A stretch of 64,000 nucleotides of DNA from NCBI RefSeq assembly GCF_004799345.1, contig NZ_SSMC01000002.1:248001-312000 (forward strand). The letters run 5' to 3'. Numbering within the stretch: position 1 is the first letter of the stretch; each line of letters starts with the position of its first letter. The notes beneath the pieces are model-generated. The model saw nothing but the letters and a program-made list of their open reading frames with translations, ran no database searches and was not told where the DNA came from. The DNA is from Robertkochia marina (GTDB lineage: Bacteria > Bacteroidota > Bacteroidia > Flavobacteriales > Flavobacteriaceae). Positions 26,339-32,933 of this stretch are shown piece by piece. The translations under genes were made by a program, and so were the position numbers.

Positions 26339-27502
26339 ATGAAGGCAAAAGGATTAAATACCATATGCACCCATACGGGAGAACTGATAGATGAGCAGTA
26401 CCATGGGGCAGTTTCGCCCCTGTATCCCGCTACGGCTTATACTTTTGAAGGAGGAGGGGATAATGTTTATCCCAGATACTTTAATACGCCTAACCAACAT
26501 GCACTCAACACAAAGCTGGCTGCATTGGAAAAAACCGATACTGCCATGGTGTTTGGCAGTGGTATGGCGGCTTTGAGTACGGCGTTGTTCGCTTTTTTAA
26601 GTGCCGGAGACCATGTTGTTTTTCAACGCAATCTCTATGGTGGTACCTCTAACCTGATCAGGGAAGAATTCGATAAATTTGGTATTTCTTACTCCTTTGT
26701 CTCCGGAAATAAGCGGGAAGATTTTGAAAATGAGATCCGGGAAAATACGCGGGTGATCTTTGTAGAAACCCCCTCCAATCCACTTTTGAGCATTACAGAC
26801 CTGGAAATGATCGCAGAACTGGCCGGAAAATATGAGCTGGTCTCTATGATCGACAATACTTTTGCGTCTCCTGTAAATCAGAACCCGGCTGAGCAGGGTA
26901 TCGATATAGTGATTCACAGTGCCACCAAATACCTGGGCGGTCATAGTGATATTCTGGCAGGAGTGGTTTGCGGGTCTCATGAGCATATGGGAAAGGTGAT
27001 GTCTTTTGCCCGAAATTTCGGGGGTTCCCTGAGTGATCATGTGGTATGGCTGTTGGAGCGCAGTATGAAAACGCTGGGAATAAGGGTGAAAGCCCAGAAC
27101 AGGAATGCCGGTAAACTGGCAAAGTACCTGGAGAAACATCCTCTTATAGAAAGGGTGTATTACCCGGGGCTAAAAGATCATCCTGATCACCTTTTGGCTA
27201 AAAAGCAAATGAAGGGATTTGGAGGCATGCTTTCTTTTGATCTTCATCCGGATATGGAGGTTGGGAAGTTTCTGAAGGCGCTCAAACTTATTAAGCCTGT
27301 TATGAGTCTGGGCGGGGTTGAATCGACCATAATTTCCCCTGTAAAGACTTCCCATGCATCCCTGAGTGCTGAAGAGCGGAAGGTACAGGGTATATCAGAC
27401 CGATTACTGAGGTTATCTGTGGGTATAGAAAACAGGAAAGATCTTGTAGCAGACCTTGAACAGGCCCTGGCAATGGCCAACTCTAAGGTTGCGGTTGATT
27501 AA
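26339..27502 (+). CDS. Trans-sulfuration PLP enzyme (cystathionine gamma-synthase/lyase family)
   Basis: Cys/Met metabolism PLP-dependent enzyme of 387 residues (normal length). It has FGSGMAALSTAL, the ETPSNPLL motif, DNTFASPVNQNP, the PLP lysine in HSATKYLGGHSD (about 197), and GGVESTIISP (about 325-334), the segment typical of cystathionine and methionine gamma-lyases and synthases. Sequence alone does not separate synthase (MetB), cystathionine gamma-lyase (MccB) or methionine gamma-lyase. Position between a thiol peroxidase (3-base gap) and bshB1 (34-base gap) favours a role in cysteine supply for bacillithiol. Confidence 0.9.
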   Translation: MKAKGLNTICTHTGELIDEQYHGAVSPLYPATAYTFEGGGDNVYPRYFNTPNQHALNTKLAALEKTDTAMVFGSGMAALSTALFAFLSAGDHVVFQRNLYGGTSNLIREEFDKFGISYSFVSGNKREDFENEIRENTRVIFVETPSNPLLSITDLEMIAELAGKYELVSMIDNTFASPVNQNPAEQGIDIVIHSATKYLGGHSDILAGVVCGSHEHMGKVMSFARNFGGSLSDHVVWLLERSMKTLGIRVKAQNRNAGKLAKYLEKHPLIERVYYPGLKDHPDHLLAKKQMKGFGGMLSFDLHPDMEVGKFLKALKLIKPVMSLGGVESTIISPVKTSHASLSAEERKVQGISDRLLRLSVGIENRKDLVADLEQALAMANSKVAVD

Positions 27503-27536
27503 GGAATCTTCGTTATTTTTGTTTAAAAGTTAAGAT

Positions 27537-28259
27537 ATGAAGTTAGATATATTGGCCTTTGGGGCCCACCCCGATGATGTAGAGTTGGGTTGTGGCGCTA
27601 CTCTGGCCAAAGAGATCTCCCTGGGAAAAAAGGTGGGGATCATTGATCTTACACGCGGAGAACTGGGTACCAGGGGTACTGCAGCTATCAGAGATAAAGA
27701 GGCCGCTGACGCAGCTACCCGATTAGGGGTATTGGTTCGCGAGAACCTGGAGTTTGCCGATGGGTTCTTCGTTAATGATAAGGCACATCAGCTGGAAGTG
27801 ATTCGTATGATCAGAAAATACCGCCCGGAGGTAGTGCTGTGTAATGCCATTGAAGATCGTCATATAGATCACGCAAAGGGGAGTAAGCTGGTAAGCGATG
27901 CCTGTTTTCTGAGCGGACTAATAAAGATAGATACGAAATTTGACGGGGATGATACCTGGCAGGATCCGTGGCGGCCTAAAAGGGTGTACCATTATATTCA
28001 ATGGCAGTCTATAGATCCGGATTTCGTGGTGGATGTCAGTGGTTTTATGGATGCCAAGATGAATGCCATTGAAGCGTACGGGTCTCAGTTTTATGATCCG
28101 AAGAGTGATGAACCCCAAACCCCGATCAGTACGAAAACCTTCTTTGACAGTCTTGATTACAGGGCTAGAGACCTGGGGCGTTTGATCGGTGTTGATCATG
28201 CCGAAGGATTCACGGCAGAGCGCTTTGTGGCTGTAGAACAGTTAGATGACCTGATCTAA
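27537..28259 (+). CDS. bshB1: Bacillithiol biosynthesis deacetylase BshB1
   Basis: Zn-dependent deacetylase removing the acetyl group from GlcNAc-malate in bacillithiol synthesis. The PIG-L/LmbE fold starts with the zinc motif AHPDDVELGCG (10-20), then DLTRGELGTRGT (about 39-50), typical of BshB1, and DRHIDHAKG with the third zinc ligand (about 108-116). The C-terminal YGSQFYDP and GVDHAEGF motifs also fit. 240 residues, no signal peptide, cytosolic. It predicts that the genome also carries bshA and bshC elsewhere; they are not in this window. Probably cotranscribed with the two genes upstream. Confidence 0.93.
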   Translation: MKLDILAFGAHPDDVELGCGATLAKEISLGKKVGIIDLTRGELGTRGTAAIRDKEAADAATRLGVLVRENLEFADGFFVNDKAHQLEVIRMIRKYRPEVVLCNAIEDRHIDHAKGSKLVSDACFLSGLIKIDTKFDGDDTWQDPWRPKRVYHYIQWQSIDPDFVVDVSGFMDAKMNAIEAYGSQFYDPKSDEPQTPISTKTFFDSLDYRARDLGRLIGVDHAEGFTAERFVAVEQLDDLI

Positions 28260-28301
28260 AAAAGAACTCCTTTTTTTTGGTGTATTTTTTTAAAAAAATA
28301 T

Positions 28302-28333
28302 TTGGCAAAAAGAGATAAAATAAGCTACATTTG
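28302..28333 (+). promoter_or_regulatory. Promoter of tRNA-His
   Basis: TTG at 28302-28304, 21-base spacer, TACATTTG at 28326-28333: an exact TTG / TAnnTTTG pair. The mature tRNA begins 38 bases downstream. Confidence 0.82.
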
Positions 28334-28371
28334 CACTCGCTTTGCCACTTGGCAGAGCACACGCAACAAAT

Positions 28372-28447
28372 GGTGGTTGTAGCTCAGCTGGTTAGAGCGC
28401 TGGATTGTGGTTCCAGAGGTCGCCGGTTCGAACCCGGTCTTCCACCC
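28372..28447 (+). tRNA. tRNA-His (anticodon GTG)
   Basis: D arm GCTC...GAGC, anticodon stem CTGGA/TCCAG with loop TTGTGGT (anticodon 28407-28409), and T loop TTCGAAC are clear. The extra G at position -1 (28372) opposite C73 (28446) is the identity element of histidine tRNAs. The acceptor stem read as GTGGTTG with CTTCCAC leaves two adjacent T-T mismatches (positions 5-68 and 6-67). CCA is not encoded. Confidence 0.93.
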
Positions 28448-28568
28448 AATAAAGCCTTCAGAGAATTCTGAGGGCTTTTTTTGTACCCTGCCCCGAAAGC
28501 TTGCTTTCAAGGGGCTTAAGGGTGCAAAAAAAAGCACCAGCGGCCATAGCCGCTGAAGGCTTTATTGG
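28446..28568. repeat. Cruciform-prone element starting in the tRNA-His 3' end
   Basis: A perfect 16-bp inverted repeat, CCAATAAAGCCTTCAG (28446-28461) and its complement (28553-28568), encloses a chain of further hairpins. These are the terminator stem; a nested ACCCT/CCCC/GAAAGC with GCTTTC/GGGG/AGGGT hairpin around 28486-28523; GGTGC/GCACC; and CAGCGGC/GCCGCTG at about 28538-28555. The left arm includes the last bases of the tRNA gene. Confidence 0.75.
28451..28482 (+). terminator. Terminator of tRNA-His
   Basis: AAAGCC-TCAGA pairs with TCTGA-GGCTTT around GAAT (small internal mismatches), followed by a run of T. The left arm is shared with the longer 16-bp inverted repeat, so the two folds compete. 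Confidence 0.75.
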
Positions 28569-29256
28569 CAGGTTTTCCCTCACGGCTCAACGCTGCGGAT
28601 GCAGCGTTAACACCCCCGAACCACCCCGGCCTTCTTTCCAGTGCGCCTGCTGGCTCTTTCGCTAAAATGGTTCACCGAACCATTTTTAAACGCTCAGCCC
28701 CCTTGGAAAGGAGGGGGTATGTCACGTTTCCAATAATGATGATGCGAGTAACCCTTGCTAACGAGTTCCTTTAAGAATATGGATTTACGCTCCCCTCCTT
28801 AAAAAGGAGGGGAGCGTAAATTTATTTTCAGAATACGCTTTTAGGTAAGGAATTTTTTCATGGTTAATTCAGTTGAAACAGCCCTCACCCGTCATCGCCT
28901 CCCCGATGATTATCGGGAGGCGATGCCACCCTCTCCCCAAGGGAGAGGGAATTGATTTCTTCACAGGCATTCCTATAAAACTCAATAGTGTAAGAAGCTA
29001 ATTTATGGCACCTTCTCCTTATTAACGATTTCTTTTACAAATACGGATTAACGCTCCCCTTTTTTAAGGGGAGCTGGCCGCAGGCCTGAGGGGTTTTGAT
29101 CGGAGGGCCGAGCGTTAAGAAAACAGCCAGTGGCTGTTTTCAGCGAACCTGCCTGACGGCAGCCAGGGGAGCCAGCTGGCGCGATGGAGTTTTGTAAAGC
29201 AAAACCAGATTGGGGCTTTTTATACTTGGTCAAATTGAGGTTCGTAGTAAGTTCTA
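28569..29256. other. Non-coding, hairpin-dense repeat island
   Basis: No credible gene is visible in this stretch. It is a chain of short perfect palindromes: AACGCTGC/GCAGCGTT (28589-28608), AAAATGGTTC/GAACCATTTT (28664-28686), CATCGCCTCCC/GGGAGGCGATG (about 28894-28925), CCCTCTCCC/GGGAGAGGG (28929-28949) and AAAACAGCCA/TGGCTGTTTT (about 29119-29139). Three versions of a CGCTC-CCCCTT...AAGGGGAG hairpin also occur (about 28690-28717, 28783-28821, 29050-29074). The CCCTCACCC...CCCTCTCCCC pattern resembles interspersed repeats known from many bacterial genomes. Confidence 0.7.
28783..28821. repeat. Perfect 18-bp inverted repeat
   Basis: ATTTACGCTCCCCTCCTT (28783-28800) is followed after AAA by its exact reverse complement (28804-28821). 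Shorter relatives with the same core lie at about 28690-28717 and 29050-29074. Confidence 0.9.
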
Positions 29257-29297
29257 GGAGATTGCCACGGTTTGCTGCACAAACCTCGCAAAGACGA
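29257..29297. repeat. Dispersed intergenic repeat, copy 2
   Basis: GGAGATTGCCACG, then GGTTTG/CAAACC palindrome, then CTCGCAAAGACGA. Same ends and length (41 bp) as copy 1; opposite orientation to copy 3. Confidence 0.75.
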
Positions 29298-29313
29298 TTC
29301 TTTATCTTTATTT

Positions 29314-29385
29314 CGCATAACCGCATAACCGCATAACCGCATAACCGCATAACCGCATAATCGCATAACCGCATACCCGCATAAC
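29314..29385. repeat. Tandem array, nine copies of an 8-bp unit
   Basis: Nine consecutive CGCATAAC units; only units six (CGCATAAT) and eight (CGCATACC) carry a substitution. It lies between the dispersed repeat and the M28 peptidase terminator. Confidence 0.95.
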
Positions 29386-29418
29386 AAAAAAAGCCCCGCA
29401 AGTTGCGGGGCTTTTTTT
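29386..29418. terminator. Terminator of the M28 peptidase gene (bidirectional)
   Basis: GCCCCGCA/TGCGGGGC stem around AGT with A-run and T-run on the two sides; it lies 1-2 bases after the minus-strand stop codon. Confidence 0.85.
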
Positions 29419-29419
29419 A

Positions 29420-30958
29420 TTAAGGTTGTACATCTGTCTTATCTACTTTTACCTTGGAAGGCCTGTTGGCTATCTCCCAGGCGGTGTGGAAAACCAGCTT
29501 GGCCCGGTTGGTCAACAGATCGTAGTTGATCTTATCAGGGGTATCACTTGGCTTGTGATAGTCATCGTGCGTCCCGTTAAAATAAAAGATGATCGGTACG
29601 TTGTTCTTTGCGAAATTGTAGTGGTCACTTCTGTAATAAAAACGATTAGGATCGTTCTCATCATTATAGGTATAGTCCAGTTCAATATTGGTATAGGTGC
29701 TGTTCACCTCTTCAGAAAGTTCGTGGAGTTCTGTACTCAGTTTATCAGAGCCGATCAGGTAGATATAGTTACGGTCGCCTTCACGCTTAGGATCGATACG
29801 TCCAACCATATCAATGTTAAGATCTACTACGGTGTTCTCCAAGGGGAAAACAGGGTTTGAAGTATAGTATTCAGAACCGAATAATCCTTTTTCTTCTCCG
29901 GTTACATGAAGAAAAACTATAGATCTTTCAGGACCATTTCCTTCCTGAACAGCTTTTTGGAAGGCTTCGGCGATCTCCAGGATGGCTACCGTACCACTAC
30001 CATCGTCGTCAGCCCCATTGTATACCTCACCGTTGGCTCCAACACCAACGTGATCAAGGTGGGCAGAGATAACGATATATTCGTTAGGCTTGCTTTTACC
30101 TTCTATAAATGCCACTACATTATTAGCAGTTACAGATTCGCTCTCATTTTGTCCGTTGATCTTAAGCGTCACTTCTTCGGTTGAAACATCCTTTAAAAGA
30201 TCTTCTGAAGCAAAGAACACATTGTTCATCGTTTCGCCTTTTACCAATGTAAGCTGACCGCCATGGTCAGATTTTTTCATATAATCGTATACACGACGGT
30301 AACGGTTGTTCAACTCATCATCGAGATAGATCACTGCCGTAGCACCTTTGGCCATGGCAATATCAATGCGGGTTTGACGGGTTTCTCTCCAGTTACTCCA
30401 GTCACTCTTAGTTGAGGTACCACTGATTACATAGGATCCGTCTTCGTTTTTAGGCTCTCCGGCCTTAATGATCACTGCTTTGCCGGCTACATCGATATCA
30501 GCGTAGTCAGAGTAAGTGTCGGTCTCAATACCATATCCGGCATCAACGGCAGACATTTCCCCATTGTTCATCTTCGTACCGGCAAAAATATCTTCCCCAA
30601 TATTCAGGGTTTTTCCATTTACTTCTATGGTTCCTGTAGGCAGGGAGTTGCGCATTAAAGGCACTTCTTGCAGGTAATTACCTGATCCCTGTGCGGCTTT
30701 AATACCCATTTCCTTATAAGCGTTACTCAAATAGTCGGTGGCCATCTTTTCACTTTCAGTACCGGTATCACGTCCTTTGAACTCATCAGAGGCATAGGTG
30801 TACAGGTGATCTTTTAATTCACCTTCGGTAATGGTATTGGCGTAGGTCACCGGAGATATTTCTCCACTTTTAACTGCTGCCTGGTCAGAAGAAATATTCT
30901 GTTGTGCACTGTTGCAAGCAGCCAGAAGCAAGGCTCCTGCGTAAATGGCGATTTTCAT
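29420..30958 (-). CDS. M28-family metallopeptidase, lipoprotein
   Basis: Zinc aminopeptidase-type enzyme exposed on a membrane. From the ATG at 30958 the product begins MKIAIYAGALLLAACNS with lipobox LLAAC (Cys15); a longer frame to 31006 would bury this signal and is rejected. A PA-like insert (about 130-290) precedes the catalytic domain. Zinc and catalytic motifs: SAHLDHVG (about 296-303), NGADDDGSGTVAILE, HVTGEEKGLFGSEYY, NIDMVGRID and, near the C-terminus, FNGTHDDYHKPSDTPD. It presumably trims peptides outside the cytosol. Single gene with its own -7 box and terminator. Confidence 0.93.
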   Translation of the reverse strand: MKIAIYAGALLLAACNSAQQNISSDQAAVKSGEISPVTYANTITEGELKDHLYTYASDEFKGRDTGTESEKMATDYLSNAYKEMGIKAAQGSGNYLQEVPLMRNSLPTGTIEVNGKTLNIGEDIFAGTKMNNGEMSAVDAGYGIETDTYSDYADIDVAGKAVIIKAGEPKNEDGSYVISGTSTKSDWSNWRETRQTRIDIAMAKGATAVIYLDDELNNRYRRVYDYMKKSDHGGQLTLVKGETMNNVFFASEDLLKDVSTEEVTLKINGQNESESVTANNVVAFIEGKSKPNEYIVISAHLDHVGVGANGEVYNGADDDGSGTVAILEIAEAFQKAVQEGNGPERSIVFLHVTGEEKGLFGSEYYTSNPVFPLENTVVDLNIDMVGRIDPKREGDRNYIYLIGSDKLSTELHELSEEVNSTYTNIELDYTYNDENDPNRFYYRSDHYNFAKNNVPIIFYFNGTHDDYHKPSDTPDKINYDLLTNRAKLVFHTAWEIANRPSKVKVDKTDVQP

Positions 30959-30988
30959 AAGCAATCGTTTGTGTTTTTGATTTAGCGA

Positions 30989-30996
30989 CAAATATA
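30989..30996 (-). promoter_or_regulatory. -7 element of the M28 peptidase gene
   Basis: Minus strand TATATTTG, exact TAnnTTTG, 30 bases ahead of the ATG. No convincing -33 TTG. Confidence 0.45.
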
Positions 30997-31162
30997 ATGT
31001 TTGCAATTAATTATTAAGACTTTTTGGAGTCCTGTTGGGTGAGTTTTAAGAAAACTTAAAGATTTAAATATTTCAAAATAAATTTTAAGTTTCTGTTAAG
31101 GGTTTTTAGTGAATTAATATTTAACATTGACAGCTTGCAAAAAATGAAGCTGAAAAGTGCGA

Positions 31163-32536
31163 ATGAAGATATATGTTTTAATAGGACTAACTCTGTTGGC
31201 AGTAGGCTGCGAACAACAGTCCTCTGTAGATTATTCAATTGTAGAAGGAAGTATTGAGAATGCTCATGGCAAAACACTGGCTTTAAACACCCTGACAGGA
31301 GATTTCAACAAAAAGATCACACTTGAAGATGATGGTAGCTTTATAGATACGCTTCAAATTACTTCAGGGACCTTCTCCCTTTCTGATGGAAGACAAAAAA
31401 TGCAATTTTACCTTGAAGAAGGAGACCGGCTTCATGTAAACTATGACGCAGCAAAACCCGGAACATGGGCTAACTTTGAAGGGTCTGCAGCGGCATCCGC
31501 TGTTTATTACAGAACAAAAGAGGAGTTGACCAAAGATCTGAAGAATGGCATCAAGAATATTTATACGCTTGACGAAAGGACTTTTCTGGAACAGCTCAAT
31601 AAACAGAAAGAGGCTCATAAGAAGCTTTTACAAGGGGCTAAATCGCTGTCAAGGTCTTTTCAAAAGCTGGAAGAACGCAATATTGACTATGAATATTTGA
31701 ATCAGGTCAATAATTACGAGATGTATCATGCCTATTATACCGGGAATAAAGGATTTAAAGCCTCTGATATTATCGAGGAAGAACTAAGGGGCATTAATAT
31801 GGAGGATAAAAAGGCTTTCCGTTTTTCTCCTGCCTTCAGAAATCTGCTCACATCTACTTACAACCAGAAGGCCTCTGCCATGGTAAAGAAAGACACTATT
31901 GAACCGTCATTAGCTTTACTTAAGGTTATTGCAGAAAACGGAGATCAGGAGATCAGGGATGAGCTGTTGTATGAAAATGCGAAAACCTACCTGTCTTATT
32001 CTGAAGATCCTGAGGCCTATTATAACTTTTATATGGCCTATAGCAGTAACAAGGAGTATCAAAACGCTGTTACAAAGGATTTTGATAAAATGCGTAAGAT
32101 AGCGAAAGGCAAGCCCTCTCCGATCTTTAGAAATTATGAAAATCATGAAGGAGGTACCACCTCTTTGAACGATCTGAAAGGGAAGTATGTTTATATGGAT
32201 ATTTGGGCTACCTGGTGTGGCCCGTGTAAGAGAGAGATCCCATCGCTCAAGGAGTTAGAAATGGAATACAGGAACAAAGACATCGTTTTCGTAAGTATTT
32301 CCATTGATGAGCAAAAGGATCATGATAAATGGAAAAATATGGTAACCCAACTGGAATTGGGTGGCGTTCAATTATTCGCAGATAATGACTGGAACTCTCA
32401 ATTTGTTAAGGACTATCTGATCAAAGGAATTCCGAGATTTATATTGGTTGACCCCCAGGGTAATATTGTGAACAGCAACGCTCCCAGACCTTCCAGTGAA
32501 GATATTCGTAAGCTCTTTAATGAATTGGAAATTTGA
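31163..32536 (+). CDS. TlpA-like thioredoxin-fold lipoprotein
   Basis: Begins MKIYVLIGLTLLAVGCEQ with lipobox LAVGC (Cys16), so it is membrane-anchored outside the cytosol. A beta-rich domain (about 25-110; VEGSIENAHGKTLALNTL resembles DUF4369) is followed by a helical middle. The C-terminal redoxin domain has WATWCGPCKREIPSL (CxxC about 351-354), then FVSISIDEQKDHDKW and the cis-proline region GIPRFILVDPQG. It probably reduces or isomerises disulfides in surface proteins, using electrons from DsbD. An in-frame GTG 6 bases upstream of the ATG is less likely. Confidence 0.9.
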   Translation: MKIYVLIGLTLLAVGCEQQSSVDYSIVEGSIENAHGKTLALNTLTGDFNKKITLEDDGSFIDTLQITSGTFSLSDGRQKMQFYLEEGDRLHVNYDAAKPGTWANFEGSAAASAVYYRTKEELTKDLKNGIKNIYTLDERTFLEQLNKQKEAHKKLLQGAKSLSRSFQKLEERNIDYEYLNQVNNYEMYHAYYTGNKGFKASDIIEEELRGINMEDKKAFRFSPAFRNLLTSTYNQKASAMVKKDTIEPSLALLKVIAENGDQEIRDELLYENAKTYLSYSEDPEAYYNFYMAYSSNKEYQNAVTKDFDKMRKIAKGKPSPIFRNYENHEGGTTSLNDLKGKYVYMDIWATWCGPCKREIPSLKELEMEYRNKDIVFVSISIDEQKDHDKWKNMVTQLELGGVQLFADNDWNSQFVKDYLIKGIPRFILVDPQGNIVNSNAPRPSSEDIRKLFNELEI

Positions 32537-32563
32537 TCTTCTAATTCTTAAACCTCATAAGAT

Positions 32564-32594
32564 AACCTGCCACCTTTTTTTGGCAGGTTTTTTT
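32564..32594 (+). terminator. Terminator of the TlpA-like gene
   Basis: AACCTGCCA/TGGCAGGTT stem (9 bp) around CCTTTTTT, followed by T residues. Confidence 0.85.
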
Positions 32595-32933
32595 ATTCTT
32601 ATGAGTAAGTTTAATGCTATAAGATTCATTTTCAGGACTCAAAGATGAGAGGTATTATCAATGTAAAGCGTGATTTTTCAGTGGGCAGTCAGGGTGATTT
32701 TTGCGTCTAAATATCTGTTTTTTAATCGATTAAGTGTTTTGTTTGCGGGTTGAAATACACCTCTTAACCTATAATTAATAGGTGAAGTAGTTGCATTTAT
32801 CATTTATATCCTATAAAATCCACATTTTTTTCTTAAAATTCACCATTTTCTTTTCAGTTTTCATGGCTGTTATTATCTTGCGACCGTCTGATAATCAAGT
32901 TATTGACTCAGGCGTAACCCAAACCTTAACATC
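32595..32933. other. Intergenic region before the S9 peptidase
   Basis: AT-rich, no gene seen. Contains a small perfect inverted repeat ACCTAT-AATTA-ATAGGT (32767-32783) that could be a regulator site. No exact TAnnTTTG box was found; the promoter of the S9 gene was not located. Confidence 0.5.

Noticed and set aside
28372-28600. tRNA-His as an integration site of a genomic island
   Set aside because: No integrase, no direct repeat of the tRNA 3' end, and core genes on both sides; only an inverted repeat was found.
29314-29385. CRISPR-like appearance of the short tandem arrays (also 45655-45742)
   Set aside because: Units are 8 bp and contiguous, with no spacers and no cas genes in the window.
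29048-29401. Reading frame of 117 codons on the minus strand through the repeat island
   Set aside because: It is made of the 8-bp array (translating as repeated MRLCGYAV-like words), the dispersed repeat and hairpins; no domain, no promoter, and it ends in palindromic sequence.
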